A DNA stretch of 62,155 bases from Thalassobacillus devorans MSP14. Its GTDB lineage: Bacteria > Bacillota > Bacilli > Bacillales > Halobacillaceae. Where the stretch lies: positions 1 to 62,155 of the forward strand of contig NZ_AWXW01000027.1 of NCBI RefSeq assembly GCF_000496835.1. Direction: 5' to 3'. A program made the position numbers and the translations under genes. The notes under the pieces are model-generated. The model made no database searches. It saw nothing but the letters and a program-made list of their open reading frames with translations, and was not told the DNA's origin. Positions 1 through 9,733 of this stretch are shown here, one piece after another (within the stretch, counting starts at the first letter, position 1; each line of letters begins with the position of its first letter).

Positions 1-84
1 AGCTGGATTGATTCGTGAACAATCGTTGAGCCGTTGAATGTTACTTATCTAGTTTTGAGGGTTTACCTCAATTGCATCATAAAG
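1..84 (+). other. 23S-5S rRNA intergenic spacer
   Basis: This stretch sits directly before the 5S gene and does not match the conserved 3' end of 23S rRNA, so the 23S gene has already ended. It holds a small hairpin (TTGAGG at 54-59 with CCTCAA at 65-70) that may take part in rRNA processing. This is inferred from position. Confidence 0.6.
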
Positions 85-199
85 GTCTAGTGGCGATAGC
101 GGAGAGGTCACACCTGTTCCCATGCCGAACACAGCAGTTAAGCTCTCCAGCGCCGATGGTAGTCGGGTTTATCCCCGTGAGAGTAGGACGCCGCTAGGC
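85..199 (+). rRNA. rrf: 5S ribosomal RNA
   Basis: The sequence matches the Firmicute 5S pattern: the GGCGATAGCG start, CCCATGCCGAACAC loop, GTTAAGCTC and GAGAGTAGGACGCCG near the end. Helix I closes between CTAGTGGCG (87-95) and CGCCGCTAG (189-197). The length of about 115 nt is normal. It is the last gene of an rRNA operon whose 16S and 23S genes lie left of the window, and a strong terminator follows. Confidence 0.97.
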
Positions 200-206
200 A
201 ACCAAG

Positions 207-245
207 AAACCCGGAAGTCTTCCAAGGCTTCCGGGTTTGTTTTGT
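207..245 (+). terminator. rRNA operon terminator
   Basis: The arms AAACCCGGAAG and CTTCCGGGTTT form an 11-bp stem, followed by a T-rich tract. It lies just after the 5S gene and is the expected Rho-independent end of the rRNA operon. Confidence 0.93.
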
Positions 246-332
246 ATTAAAAAAAATCTTGCATACAATGCTATACTATTCATACTTATATATAATCAGC
301 TGATGGATAGTAGTCGGAGGTGATGGGTGATA

Positions 333-1028
333 ATGGAAGCAATAACATTTTTAGATGACGACTTTAATATATATTTAGTCCGACTGTTAATTGCCCTCTT
401 GTTATCTGGATTAATTGGTTTTGAAAGGGAATTGAAAAATCATTCCGCTGGATTCAGGACTCATATTTTAGTAGGAGTCGGAGCGTGTTTGATGATGCTC
501 CTATCCTTATATGGTTTTGAACAATTTATGGACGCATATAAAAATGTACGGTTCGATCCTGCAAGGATTCCTTCTTATGTAATCAGTGGCATTGGTTTTT
601 TAGGTGCAGGTACGATCATTGTCAATGGTATGACCATCAAAGGGTTGACTACGGCAGCTTCGATATGGACCGTAGCGGCTATTGGATTGGTAATTGGGGC
701 TGGTATGTATGATGCTGCCATTTTGACGACCATATTAGTACTGCTCAGCTTAGTCGTATTAAACCAAATAGAAGAGAAAATCATGGCCGGGCGGGGAAAG
801 AACTTTGTACGTCTGAATGTAGATGGAGAAGTGAATATTGGGGAAATTGTCGCTACCTTTGATGAATTCGGAATTAATGTAAAACGTTTGTCGATTGAAA
901 ACGAGCGGACAGGAGAACGGACGCTGTTTATAGAATTAGAAAGAGGGCAAAAGTTTGATCAAGCTGTCTTATTTGATTGTCTTTCTAAAATAGATCATGT
1001 CAAATTGGTATATGAGCGTAAAACATGA
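333..1028 (+). CDS. MgtC/SapB family membrane protein
   Basis: This is a 231-residue protein of the MgtC/SapB family. Hydrophobic segments fill roughly residues 15-145, and a soluble C-terminal domain of about 80 residues follows, as in the longer members. The motifs GFERELKNHSAGFRTH and GIGFLGAGTI are typical. Family members sit in the cytoplasmic membrane; in some pathogens MgtC is linked to growth at low magnesium and to F-type ATPase control, but the role here is unknown. The ATG at 333 is preferred because GGAGGTGA (316-323) is spaced well for it; a GTG at 327 is also in frame. The gene stands alone between an rRNA operon and ctsR. No magnesium riboswitch was recognised in the short leader. 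Confidence 0.88.
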   Translation: MEAITFLDDDFNIYLVRLLIALLLSGLIGFERELKNHSAGFRTHILVGVGACLMMLLSLYGFEQFMDAYKNVRFDPARIPSYVISGIGFLGAGTIIVNGMTIKGLTTAASIWTVAAIGLVIGAGMYDAAILTTILVLLSLVVLNQIEEKIMAGRGKNFVRLNVDGEVNIGEIVATFDEFGINVKRLSIENERTGERTLFIELERGQKFDQAVLFDCLSKIDHVKLVYERKT

Positions 1029-1041
1029 CTTTTCATCTTAA

Positions 1042-1076
1042 GCTGTACTGCATAACTGTAGTACGGCTTTTTTCTA
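1042..1076 (+). terminator. Rho-independent terminator after mgtC-like gene
   Basis: The stem GCTGTACT / AGTACGGC (one G-U pair) is followed by TTTTTT. It separates the MgtC-like gene from the ctsR operon. Confidence 0.85.
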
Positions 1077-1158
1077 CATAATCCCCTATAAATTTGTGTT
1101 TTAAAATCTCCTTGTTTAGGGGAACATGGATGATAGGAAAAAATTATAAACATTTTAG

Positions 1159-1217
1159 TTGCGTCCAGACAAAAATTGAGTATAATAAAATTAAAGTCAA
1201 AGATAGTCAAAGTCAAA
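1159..1217 (+). promoter_or_regulatory. ctsR promoter and CtsR operator
   Basis: A sigma-A promoter is visible as TTGCGT (1159-1164), a 16-bp spacer and TATAAT (1181-1186). Just downstream lie AGTCAAA (1195-1201), three bases, and AGTCAAA (1205-1211), the direct heptamer repeat bound by CtsR. A third AGTCAAA (1211-1217) overlaps by one base. The operator covers the start of transcription, so CtsR should repress its own operon until heat or protein stress. Confidence 0.9.
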
Positions 1218-1232
1218 AGAGGAGGAGGGAAG

Positions 1233-1700
1233 ATGCGGAATATATCCGACATCATTGAAGCATATTTAAAACAGATACTTGAAGCTAATCAACAAGAAGT
1301 CATTGAGATTAAGCGCAGCGAAATAGCAGAACAGTTTCAATGTGTTCCCTCTCAGATCAACTATGTGATTAAGACTAGGTTTACTGTGGAAAAAGGTTAT
1401 ATAGTGGAAAGTAAACGTGGCGGCGGAGGCTATATCCGTATAATGCGGGTCAAACATCAGGATTATACGAAATTATTAGATGAAATCCTGGAAATCATTC
1501 AGCCAAAAGTTACACAGACTGCTGCCATTGACATCATAGAACGATTACTAGAAGACGAAATTATTACTGACCGGGAAGCTAAGCTGATGGTCAGCGCAAT
1601 GACTCGTGAGGTATTGGCATTTCATCTGCCATTACGCGATGAAGTGAGATCGAAAATATTAACGGCGATGCTCACTACTTTAAGGTATAAAATGTCATAA
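1233..1700 (+). CDS. ctsR: Transcriptional repressor CtsR
   Basis: CtsR represses class III heat-shock genes (clp genes and its own operon). The 155-residue length is normal. The N-terminal winged-helix region is visible, with KRSEIAEQFQCVPSQINYVI followed by the glycine-rich wing SKRGGGGYIRI at about residues 62-72; in the family this tetraglycine loop senses heat. The ATG at 1233 is chosen over an upstream in-frame TTG at 1176 because GGAGGAGGGA lies just before it and the upstream start would fall inside the promoter. It is the first gene of ctsR-mcsA-mcsB-clpC. In B. subtilis CtsR is released from DNA through heat and McsB-linked control. Confidence 0.97.
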   Translation: MRNISDIIEAYLKQILEANQQEVIEIKRSEIAEQFQCVPSQINYVIKTRFTVEKGYIVESKRGGGGYIRIMRVKHQDYTKLLDEILEIIQPKVTQTAAIDIIERLLEDEIITDREAKLMVSAMTREVLAFHLPLRDEVRSKILTAMLTTLRYKMS

Positions 1701-1721
1701 AGGGAAAGGGGAGAAGTTAAG

Positions 1722-2264
1722 ATGGAGTGCCAGGAATGTCATCAACGGCCGGCGACCGTCCATTTGACGAAAGTGATCAATGGAGATAAAACCGAAGTTC
1801 ATGTATGTGAGCAGTGTGCCAAGGAAAAAGGTTACGGCGAAAGTTCTTTTTCACTTAACGACTTACTGTCTGGTTTATTCAACTTTGATCATGCATCTTC
1901 TCTTGGCAGCGGGACAGCGCCATCGTCCAAACAACCAGCCCAACAGCTGCAATGCCCTAAATGTGGACTCACCTATCAGGAATTTACAAGGATCGGTAAA
2001 TTCGGGTGTGCAGAATGTTATAAAACATTTGATGATAAACTTAATCCGATTTTCCGTCGGGTACACAGTGGCAACACCGAGCATAACGGTAAGATTCCAA
2101 AACGTGAAGGTGGGAATCTCCACTTAAGAAAAGAAGTTGAACAGAAAAAGCATTTGTTGCATCAGTTAATTGAAAAAGAAGAGTTTGAAGAAGCAGCAAA
2201 GGTACGCGATCAAATTCGGAAGTTGGAGAAAAAGCTTCAAAACGAACAAGGGGGGGATGAATGA
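1722..2264 (+). CDS. mcsA: McsA, zinc-finger activator of McsB
   Basis: McsA activates the protein arginine kinase McsB and helps control CtsR. The 180-residue protein has two visible zinc-binding blocks: [15 protein letters not shown] plus CEQC at the N-terminus, and CPKCG plus CAEC around residues 80-110. A UVR motif ([20 protein letters not shown]) at the C-terminus probably mediates contact with McsB or ClpC. The start at 1722 follows a purine-rich ribosome-binding site. It lies 21 bases after ctsR and overlaps mcsB by 4 bases, which suggests coupled translation of the two partners. Confidence 0.95.
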   Translation: MECQECHQRPATVHLTKVINGDKTEVHVCEQCAKEKGYGESSFSLNDLLSGLFNFDHASSLGSGTAPSSKQPAQQLQCPKCGLTYQEFTRIGKFGCAECYKTFDDKLNPIFRRVHSGNTEHNGKIPKREGGNLHLRKEVEQKKHLLHQLIEKEEFEEAAKVRDQIRKLEKKLQNEQGGDE

Positions 2265-3331
2265 TGTCTCTCCAGAATTTTATGAATGAAGCGATCAGCC
2301 CCTGGATGAAAGAAGAAGGTCCTGATAGTGACATTGTGTTAAGCAGCCGGATTAGGCTGGCGAGAAACTTCGCTCAAGTAACTTTTCCAATTATCGCTAA
2401 AGAAGAAGACCTTAAACCAATTCTTGATTTTTTTGAGCAGAAATATGCCCATCAATCATTCAAGGAATATAAAAACTTTGAATTAGTGGCAATGAATAAC
2501 CTTAAGCCGATTGAAAAGCGGGTACTGGTAGAAAAGCATTTGATCAGTCCTCATCTTGCAGAGCATTCCGATCATTCTGCGGTGTTGATTTCAGAAAATG
2601 AGCAGATATCTGTCATGATTAATGAAGAAGATCATCTTCGCATCCAGTTATATTATCCCGGCTTTCAATTAGAACAAGCCTTAAAACGTGCTTCAGAGCT
2701 GGATGATTGGCTGGAAGAAAAAATAAACTATGCATTTGATGAGAATCGCGGTTATTTGACCGCTTGCCCTACAAATGTAGGCACAGGGATGCGTGCTTCT
2801 GTGATGATGCACCTGCCTGCGCTTGCAATGACCCAGCAAGTGAATCGTATGATTCCTGCTATTAACCAGCTCGGGCTGGTAGTAAGGGGCATCTATGGGG
2901 AAGGAAGCGAGGCTTTAGGTAATATCTTTCAAATTTCCAATCAGATTACCCTTGGTAAATCAGAAGAGGATATTGTAGAAGATTTGCAAAGCGTTGTAAG
3001 ACAGTTAATCGATCAGGAACGGCGTGCACGTGAGACACTGATGCAGCGTTCTGGTATTCAGCTGGAAGACCGGGTCTTCCGTTCTTATGGAGTCCTAAAG
3101 AATAGCCGAATTATTGAGTCTAAAGAGGCTGCGAAATGTTTATCCGATGTTCGTCTTGGAATCGATTTAGGTTTTATTAAAAATATATCCAAAAATATAT
3201 TGAATGAGTTGATGATTTTAACACAACCTGGCTTTTTACAGCAGTATGCTCAGGAAACACTTACACCAGACCAAAGAGATATACGCAGAGCATCCTTGAT
3301 ACGAGAGCGACTACAACTGGAAAAAAAGTAA
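2261..3331 (+). CDS. mcsB: Protein arginine kinase McsB
   Basis: McsB phosphorylates arginine residues on proteins, marking them for ClpCP degradation. The 356-residue protein shows the phosphagen-kinase fold signatures: SSRIRLARN near residue 27, [18 protein letters not shown] in the region of the catalytic cysteine (about residue 168), and [18 protein letters not shown]. The start codon overlaps the stop of mcsA (ATGA). The gene is third in the CtsR-repressed operon and is followed 25 bases later by clpC, the unfoldase that recognises the mark. Confidence 0.97.
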   Translation: MMSLQNFMNEAISPWMKEEGPDSDIVLSSRIRLARNFAQVTFPIIAKEEDLKPILDFFEQKYAHQSFKEYKNFELVAMNNLKPIEKRVLVEKHLISPHLAEHSDHSAVLISENEQISVMINEEDHLRIQLYYPGFQLEQALKRASELDDWLEEKINYAFDENRGYLTACPTNVGTGMRASVMMHLPALAMTQQVNRMIPAINQLGLVVRGIYGEGSEALGNIFQISNQITLGKSEEDIVEDLQSVVRQLIDQERRARETLMQRSGIQLEDRVFRSYGVLKNSRIIESKEAAKCLSDVRLGIDLGFIKNISKNILNELMILTQPGFLQQYAQETLTPDQRDIRRASLIRERLQLEKK

Positions 3332-3356
3332 ACTATTAATAAGGAGGTCATGTCCC

Positions 3357-5795
3357 ATGATGTTTGGACGATTTACAGAAAGAGCACAAAAAGTATTAGC
3401 ACTTGCACAAGAAGAAGCAGTACGGTTAGGTCATAACAATATTGGAACCGAGCATATCCTTCTCGGTTTAGTTCGAGAAGGAGAAGGGATTGCAGCGAAA
3501 GCCTTAACAGCTTTAGGTTTAGAAGCGGAAAAAATCCAAGGGGAAGTAGAACAGCTGATTGGCCGAGGAGAAAAGGTTTCTCAAACGATTCACTATACGC
3601 CACGCGCTAAAAAGGTAATTGAACTTTCTATGGATGAAGCTCGTAAGCTTGGCCATTCCTATGTAGGAACCGAGCATATCCTGCTTGGACTGATACGTGA
3701 AGGTGAGGGCGTCGCAGCACGTGTGCTGAATAACTTAGGAGTAAGCTTAAATAAAGCACGTCAGCAAGTATTGCAACTGCTAGGCAACAATGAATCATCA
3801 AACGGACAAAACCGCCGGGGCGGATCCAGCCAGGCTGCCAATGCCAACACCCCGACGCTTGATTCTTTGGCCCGTGATTTAACGGCAATTGCTAAAGAAG
3901 GAAATATCGATCCGGTCATCGGCCGTGGGAAAGAAATTGAACGCGTTATCCAAGTATTAAGTCGCCGTACCAAAAACAACCCGGTTCTTATTGGTGAGCC
4001 TGGTGTTGGTAAAACTGCTATAGCAGAAGGGTTAGCACAACAGATTATCAGTAATGAAGTACCTGAGATTCTTCGTGATAAACGAGTAATGACGCTTGAT
4101 ATGGGAACCGTAGTTGCTGGAACGAAATATCGTGGGGAATTCGAAGACCGTTTGAAAAAAGTGATGGAAGAAATCCGCCAGGCTAATAATATCATTTTGT
4201 TTATTGATGAGTTGCATACGTTGATTGGTGCTGGTGGTGCAGAAGGCGCAATTGATGCTTCAAATATCCTTAAGCCATCACTGGCCCGAGGAGAACTACA
4301 GTGCATTGGTGCCACTACACTGGATGAGTATCGTAAATATATTGAGAAGGATGCCGCACTTGAACGACGTTTCCAGCCGATTCAAGTGGATGAGCCGACT
4401 TCTGAGGAATCCGTTCAAATTTTACAAGGGCTCCGTGACCGTTACGAAGCACACCATCGTGTAACGATTACGGATGAAGCGATCGAATCTGCAGTCAAAC
4501 TATCTGATCGTTATATCACGGATCGCTTCTTGCCGGATAAAGCGATTGACTTGATTGATGAGGCTGCTTCTAAAGTCCGCTTGCAATCCTATACTGCTCC
4601 GCCAAACCTTAAAGAATTGGAGCAGAAACTGGAAGAGGTACGCAAGGAAAAGGATGCTGCCGTACAAGGACAGGAGTTCGAAAAAGCAGCTTCCCTTCGA
4701 GACAGTGAACAACGTCTGCGTGATGAACTGGAGCAGACTAAAAATGAATGGAAAGAAAAGCAAGGTCAGGAAAGCTCTGAAGTATCTACAGAAGACATTG
4801 CAGCGGTCGTTTCTACCTGGACCGGTGTTCCAGTTTCTAAGCTGGCGAAAGATGAAAGTGAGCGCCTGCTGAACATGGAAGATACGCTTCACAAGCGTGT
4901 AATCGGACAGGAAGAAGCGGTGAAATCCATTTCTAAAGCCATTCGCCGTGCACGCGCTGGCTTGAAAGATCCTAAACGTCCGATTGGTTCCTTCATTTTC
5001 TTAGGACCAACTGGGGTAGGTAAGACAGAACTTGCCCGTGCGCTTGCTGAAACGATGTTCGGCGACGAAGATGCGATGATCCGTATCGACATGTCTGAAT
5101 ATATGGAAAAACACAGTACGTCTCGTCTGGTAGGTTCACCTCCAGGATATGTCGGACATGAAGAGGGCGGACAGCTGACAGAAAAAGTCCGCCGCAAGCC
5201 ATATTCCGTCGTGTTATTGGATGAAATTGAAAAAGCTCATCCAGAAGTGTTCAATATCCTGTTACAAGTATTAGAAGATGGACGACTGACAGATTCCAAA
5301 GGCCGTGTCGTTGACTTCCGTAATACGGTTCTGATTATGACTTCCAACGTAGGTGCCCAGGAGTTGAAACGCAATAAATTTGTCGGATTCAGCCTGGGTG
5401 ATGAGGATCAAAGCCATGCTGATATGAAATCTAAAGTTCTGGATGAATTGAAGAAAGCATTCCGTCCAGAATTCCTTAACCGTATTGATGAAACAATCGT
5501 CTTCCATTCTCTGGAGAGAAAACACATGACAGACATTGTAACGCTTATGGCTGAGGAGCTGCGTAAGCGTCTCAAAGAACAGGATATTGACTTCACCTTA
5601 TCTCAAAAGGCAATCGAAAAAATTGCCAGCGAAGGTTTCGATCCAGAGTATGGTGCACGACCATTGCGCCGTTCGATCCAGAAAAATGTCGAGGATCTAT
5701 TATCTGAAGAACTATTAAAAGAAAATATTGAAAAAGGGCAGAAAGTAGATATCGATATTAGTGATGAAGATAAATTTGTCGTTCATGCCAAATAA
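3357..5795 (+). CDS. clpC: ATP-dependent Clp protease ATP-binding subunit ClpC
   Basis: ClpC is the AAA+ unfoldase that feeds substrates to ClpP and works with adaptor proteins such as McsB. The 812-residue protein has two N-terminal Clp repeats (residues 1-145), a first AAA module with Walker A GEPGVGKT near residue 213, a coiled middle region with a UVR motif (about 425-460), a second AAA module with Walker A GPTGVGKT near residue 550, and a C-terminal ClpB-D2-small domain. The start [14 protein letters not shown] matches the family. AAGGAGG lies before it. It is the last gene of the ctsR operon and ends at a clear terminator. Confidence 0.98.
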   Translation: MMFGRFTERAQKVLALAQEEAVRLGHNNIGTEHILLGLVREGEGIAAKALTALGLEAEKIQGEVEQLIGRGEKVSQTIHYTPRAKKVIELSMDEARKLGHSYVGTEHILLGLIREGEGVAARVLNNLGVSLNKARQQVLQLLGNNESSNGQNRRGGSSQAANANTPTLDSLARDLTAIAKEGNIDPVIGRGKEIERVIQVLSRRTKNNPVLIGEPGVGKTAIAEGLAQQIISNEVPEILRDKRVMTLDMGTVVAGTKYRGEFEDRLKKVMEEIRQANNIILFIDELHTLIGAGGAEGAIDASNILKPSLARGELQCIGATTLDEYRKYIEKDAALERRFQPIQVDEPTSEESVQILQGLRDRYEAHHRVTITDEAIESAVKLSDRYITDRFLPDKAIDLIDEAASKVRLQSYTAPPNLKELEQKLEEVRKEKDAAVQGQEFEKAASLRDSEQRLRDELEQTKNEWKEKQGQESSEVSTEDIAAVVSTWTGVPVSKLAKDESERLLNMEDTLHKRVIGQEEAVKSISKAIRRARAGLKDPKRPIGSFIFLGPTGVGKTELARALAETMFGDEDAMIRIDMSEYMEKHSTSRLVGSPPGYVGHEEGGQLTEKVRRKPYSVVLLDEIEKAHPEVFNILLQVLEDGRLTDSKGRVVDFRNTVLIMTSNVGAQELKRNKFVGFSLGDEDQSHADMKSKVLDELKKAFRPEFLNRIDETIVFHSLERKHMTDIVTLMAEELRKRLKEQDIDFTLSQKAIEKIASEGFDPEYGARPLRRSIQKNVEDLLSEELLKENIEKGQKVDIDISDEDKFVVHAK

Positions 5796-5806
5796 TAGTA
5801 TTTTAA

Positions 5807-5838
5807 AAATCGGAAGGTGTTTGCCTTCCGATTTTTTT
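5807..5838 (+). terminator. Terminator of the ctsR-clpC operon
   Basis: The stem AATCGGAAGG / CCTTCCGATT closes on a short loop and is followed by a run of T. It ends the stress operon before radA. Confidence 0.92.
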
Positions 5839-5944
5839 CTGTTTTCGCTATGCTTTCATTATGGATATTTAAAAAAGTTTAGCTTCTCTGTAACTTTCTC
5901 ATAATCATTTTCGTATACAATAATTGAAGTAAGGGGAGATCACC

Positions 5945-7321
5945 TTGGCAAAAAAGAAAAGTAAATTTGTTTGCCAGGAATGCGGCTATGAATCAGCGAA
6001 ATGGATGGGCAAATGTCCGGCCTGTCACCAATGGAATACCTTAGTGGAAGAGGTAGTTTCTAAGGATCCATCACGTCACGTATTCCAGGCAGACAGTGGC
6101 AGCAAGTCTAAAAAACCAGAAAAAATCACTGCTATCCATTCTGAAAAAGAGCCGCGTATCACCACAAATATGCCCGAGCTGAATCGTGTGCTCGGCGGTG
6201 GAATTGTGCCGGGGTCTCTGGTTTTAATAGGGGGAGATCCGGGAATTGGTAAGTCAACTTTGTTGTTACAAGTATCTTCACAACTAGCCGACAAAGGTAT
6301 GCCGGTTTTATATATATCCGGGGAGGAATCAGCACGGCAGACAAAATTACGGGCTGACCGGCTGTCCATAAATTCGGAAGAACTTTATGTCCTCCCTGAA
6401 ACAAACCTGGTTGAAGTGGTCAATCAGATTGAAGCGATTGAGCCTGATTTTGTGGTCATCGACTCCATTCAGACGATTTACCGGGAAGAAGTGACATCCG
6501 CTCCCGGGAGTGTTTCCCAAGTGCGTGAATGTACCAGTGAGCTGATGCGGGTCGCCAAAAGCAAAGGCATTCCGATTTTTATTGTAGGACATGTAACAAA
6601 AGAAGGTTCTATCGCAGGACCGAGATTGTTAGAACATATGGTGGATGCTGTTTTATATTTTGAAGGGGAACAGCACCACACTTTCCGAATCTTGCGAGGA
6701 GTAAAGAATCGTTTTGGCAGTACACATGAGATGGGTATTTTTGAAATGAAAGAAAAGGGGTTGGAGGAAGTCGATAATCCTTCTGAAATTTTTCTGGAAG
6801 AACGCTCTCAGGGTGCAGCCGGATCAACGATTGTAGCATCCATGGAGGGTACAAGACCCGTTTTAGTTGAAATCCAGGCCCTTATATCCCCCACCACCTT
6901 TGGTAACCCTAGACGTATGGCTACCGGGCTTGATCACAACCGTGTACCATTACTGATGGCGGTACTGGAAAAGCGGGTAGGTCTTCTTCTACAGAATCAG
7001 GACGCTTATTTAAAGGTAGCGGGAGGCGTGAAGCTGGACGAGCCGGCTATCGACCTCGCTGTCGCTATCAGTATTGCATCGAGTTTCAGGAACCAGGCTT
7101 CTAAAGCTGATGATGTGGTGGTAGGGGAAGTGGGACTGACTGGTGAAATCCGGCGTGTCGCCCGTATTGAACAACGTGTACAAGAGGCTGCTAAACTAGG
7201 CTTTAAGCGTGTGATCATACCTCAAAAAAATCTTGATGGCTGGACGCCTCCAGCCAATATTGATGTGATAGGAGTCAACACGGTACAAGAAGCATTAAAC
7301 GTAACGTTAGGGGAGAGATAG
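5945..7321 (+). CDS. radA: DNA repair protein RadA
   Basis: RadA (Sms) is a RecA-like ATPase that drives branch migration during recombinational repair and transformation. The 458-residue length equals that of B. subtilis RadA. An N-terminal zinc finger (CQECG and CPACH), Walker [11 protein letters not shown] near residue 97, the RadA-specific KNRFG motif and a C-terminal Lon-like domain are visible. The start is TTG at 5945, with AGGGGAGA ahead. A TACAAT box at 5916-5921 may be the promoter -10, but the -35 is poor. The next gene, disA, begins at the base after the stop codon, so the two are probably co-translated; in B. subtilis RadA also modulates DisA. Confidence 0.97.
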   Translation: MAKKKSKFVCQECGYESAKWMGKCPACHQWNTLVEEVVSKDPSRHVFQADSGSKSKKPEKITAIHSEKEPRITTNMPELNRVLGGGIVPGSLVLIGGDPGIGKSTLLLQVSSQLADKGMPVLYISGEESARQTKLRADRLSINSEELYVLPETNLVEVVNQIEAIEPDFVVIDSIQTIYREEVTSAPGSVSQVRECTSELMRVAKSKGIPIFIVGHVTKEGSIAGPRLLEHMVDAVLYFEGEQHHTFRILRGVKNRFGSTHEMGIFEMKEKGLEEVDNPSEIFLEERSQGAAGSTIVASMEGTRPVLVEIQALISPTTFGNPRRMATGLDHNRVPLLMAVLEKRVGLLLQNQDAYLKVAGGVKLDEPAIDLAVAISIASSFRNQASKADDVVVGEVGLTGEIRRVARIEQRVQEAAKLGFKRVIIPQKNLDGWTPPANIDVIGVNTVQEALNVTLGER

Positions 7322-8395
7322 ATGGAATGGCATGAAATGAAAGAGTCGGTTATCGGGGATATCCTGCAGTTTGTCGCCCCGGGGACTCCAATTCGTGAAG
7401 GGATTGATAACGTCCTGCGAGCGAACACGGGGGGACTGATCGTAGTAGGATATGATGAAAAGATGCACAATATTGTCGATGGCGGTTTCCACATCCACTC
7501 TGTTTTTACTCCTGCCCATCTGTATGAGCTGGCAAAAATGGACGGGGCTATCATACTGGATGATGAAGGTGAATATATTTTATATGCTAACGCACAGTTA
7601 ATTCCGGATTCTGACATCACTTCCACGGAGACCGGAATGCGCCATCGGACTGCGGAGCGGGTAGCCAAACAGACTGGTCATCTGGTCATCGCCATCTCTC
7701 AGCGGAGAAATGTCATCACGCTTTACCAAGGCAATCTGCGGTATTCGTTAAAAGATATCGGTGTAATTTTGACTAAAGCGAACCAAGCCATTCAGACGCT
7801 TGAAAAGTATAAAAAAGTACTGGATCAGGGGATTACAAACCTTGGAGCGCTTGAATTCGAAGAGATGGTCACTTTTTCAGAGGTAATTCAAGTCATTCAT
7901 CGTATTGAAATGGTGCTTCGAATCAAGACAGAAATATTAAATTATGCAAACGAACTGGGAACTGAAGGACGATTGGTCCAATTACAATTGACTGAGCTGG
8001 TGTCTAATATTGAAGAAGAAGCGACACTTCTTCTCAAAGATTACAGTAAGAACCCGGATTATGAACCTTCCTATTTACTGAAGAAAATGCAAGAAGCTAC
8101 AGATTCAGAATTGATGTCGGGGGAGCAGATCCTTAAACTGCTGGGGTATCCTGCTACTCAAAAAATGCAAGATTCCATTATTCCAAGAGGGTACCGTATT
8201 TTGAAAAAGATTCCCCGTCTTCCTCCTTTAATCATTGAACATCTTGTAGAACGTTTTACGACACTTAATAACATAGTGATGGCTTCTACTAAAGAGTTAG
8301 TCAAGGTCGATGGTATTGGAGATGTTCGTGCAAGTAAAATAAGAGATGGGCTGGAACGTGTGCAGGAACAGTTATTCGTAGACAGACACATTTAG
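7322..8395 (+). CDS. disA: DNA integrity scanning protein DisA (diadenylate cyclase)
   Basis: DisA makes cyclic di-AMP from two ATP and slows synthesis when it meets branched DNA. The 357-residue protein has an N-terminal DAC domain with the catalytic DGA motif (AKMDGAIIL, about residue 73) and the RHR motif ([16 protein letters not shown], about residues 103-118), a helical linker, and a C-terminal helix-hairpin-helix domain ([12 protein letters not shown]) for DNA binding. All key residues are present. It follows radA without a gap. Confidence 0.97.
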   Translation: MEWHEMKESVIGDILQFVAPGTPIREGIDNVLRANTGGLIVVGYDEKMHNIVDGGFHIHSVFTPAHLYELAKMDGAIILDDEGEYILYANAQLIPDSDITSTETGMRHRTAERVAKQTGHLVIAISQRRNVITLYQGNLRYSLKDIGVILTKANQAIQTLEKYKKVLDQGITNLGALEFEEMVTFSEVIQVIHRIEMVLRIKTEILNYANELGTEGRLVQLQLTELVSNIEEEATLLLKDYSKNPDYEPSYLLKKMQEATDSELMSGEQILKLLGYPATQKMQDSIIPRGYRILKKIPRLPPLIIEHLVERFTTLNNIVMASTKELVKVDGIGDVRASKIRDGLERVQEQLFVDRHI

Positions 8396-8398
8396 GGT

Positions 8399-8428
8399 TT
8401 GACATGCATCTAGTCAATGTGGTAGAAT
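8399..8428 (+). promoter_or_regulatory. Probable sigma-A promoter before the PIN-TRAM gene
   Basis: TTGACA (8399-8404) and TAGAAT (8423-8428) are 18 bases apart. A second candidate, TTGACT (8443-8448) with TACGTT preceded by TG (8466-8471), follows. Either could start the yacL-ispDF transcripts. Confidence 0.6.
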
Positions 8429-8550
8429 TTTATGTTAAAAAATTGACTATATTTGTAAATTATGCTACGTTAGAAAATATATATTTGTTGAAGATTATAT
8501 GGTTATAGGAACCCAAATTTGGTCATACTGTTGGCTAGGAGGTGAAGAGA

Positions 8551-9645
8551 GTGCTTAAAAGAATTGTGCAATTATTTATTATTATTGCAGGTGCTACATT
8601 AGGGTATTTGTATATTCCTGACTTGATGAAGCTTTTTACTGACCAGGGCTGGGTGCAATCTGCTTATGTGGGCGCTGTTTTAGGAGCACTTATTTTATTT
8701 TTATTAACATTTTGGCTGGTAGATTATATTGTGAATTTATTGAGGTGGTTTGAAGATACGCTTGTCAAAGCCCCACTGGCTGACTTGTTATTAGGCAGTT
8801 TCGGTTTAATCATCGGCCTTGTTATTGCATTCCTGATCAACATGATTATCCAGGATATCCAAATCCAGGTGGTCAGTCAGGTTGTGCCGATTTTCCTGAC
8901 CTTTTTCCTTGGGTACTTCGGGTTCCAGGTAGGTTTTAAGCGGAAGGATGAGATACTGGCTTTATTCAATAATACGGGAAAGAAAGAAAAGAAAAGGCCG
9001 GAAGATGAAAGTTCTTACGATCCGAATGCAGAGATTCCTAAACCAAAAATACTGGACACAAGCGTGATCATTGATGGGCGGATTGCTGATATCTGTCAAA
9101 CCAGCTTTCTTGAGGGGACCATTGTCATTCCGCAATTTGTTCTCGAAGAACTCCAGCATATTGCTGATTCATCTGATGGGTTGAAACGGAATCGCGGTCG
9201 ACGCGGGCTAGATATACTGAATCGCCTGCAGAAAGATCTGCCTGTCAATGTCGAAATTTATGAAGGCGACTTTGAAGAAATCCAGGAAGTGGACAGTAAA
9301 CTTGTAAAGCTTGCTAAAGTGATGGATGGGGTTGTCGTTACAAACGATTTTAATTTGAATAAAGTTTGCGAGTTTCAGAACGTGGCAGTTTTGAACATCA
9401 ATGACCTTGCTAATGCCGTCAAGCCGGTTGTACTGCCTGGGGAAGAAATGAAAATCCAGGTAATCAAAGATGGTAAGGAGCAGAATCAGGGAGTGGCATA
9501 TCTGGATGATGGTACCATGATCGTTGTCGAAGAAGGCAAGAATTACATTGGTGAAACCATCGATGTCATTGTCACCAGTGTTTTACAGACATCCGCCGGC
9601 CGAATGATTTTTGCTAAACCTAAACCACTTGAAAAAGCCTTGTAA
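8551..9645 (+). CDS. yacL: PIN/TRAM domain membrane protein YacL
   Basis: This 364-residue protein has four hydrophobic segments in residues 1-130, a PIN nuclease-like domain ([15 protein letters not shown], then VLEELQ and TNDFNLNK, with the acidic residues expected for metal binding) and a C-terminal TRAM domain ([14 protein letters not shown] and onward), an RNA-binding fold. It matches YacL of Bacillus; the substrate is not established. The GTG at 8551 (protein starts MLKRIVQ, as in B. subtilis) is chosen over an in-frame GTG at 8542 because the latter lies inside AGGAGGTGA (8537-8545). Confidence 0.93.
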   Translation: MLKRIVQLFIIIAGATLGYLYIPDLMKLFTDQGWVQSAYVGAVLGALILFLLTFWLVDYIVNLLRWFEDTLVKAPLADLLLGSFGLIIGLVIAFLINMIIQDIQIQVVSQVVPIFLTFFLGYFGFQVGFKRKDEILALFNNTGKKEKKRPEDESSYDPNAEIPKPKILDTSVIIDGRIADICQTSFLEGTIVIPQFVLEELQHIADSSDGLKRNRGRRGLDILNRLQKDLPVNVEIYEGDFEEIQEVDSKLVKLAKVMDGVVVTNDFNLNKVCEFQNVAVLNINDLANAVKPVVLPGEEMKIQVIKDGKEQNQGVAYLDDGTMIVVEEGKNYIGETIDVIVTSVLQTSAGRMIFAKPKPLEKAL

Positions 9646-9671
9646 AAAGGGTATAAACAAATAAGGATAAA

Positions 9672-9706
9672 CAAAAGTGATAACAGCTATGTTATCGCTT
9701 TTGTTG
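9672..9706 (+). terminator. Hairpin after yacL
   Basis: CAAAAGTGATAACA pairs with TGTTATCGCTTTTG, giving a stem of about 14 bp. The T-run sits inside the 3' arm, so termination may be partial. Confidence 0.65.
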
Positions 9707-9733
9707 TTTACAAACGGTTAGGATGGATGCGTG

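Noticed and set aside
1176-1232. Longer CtsR starting at TTG 1176
   Set aside because: The start would fall upstream of the promoter -10 box, and the added residues are not conserved.
3761-4315. Long open frame on the minus strand inside clpC
   Set aside because: It is an antisense shadow of a well-conserved gene, has no ribosome-binding site and resembles no known family.
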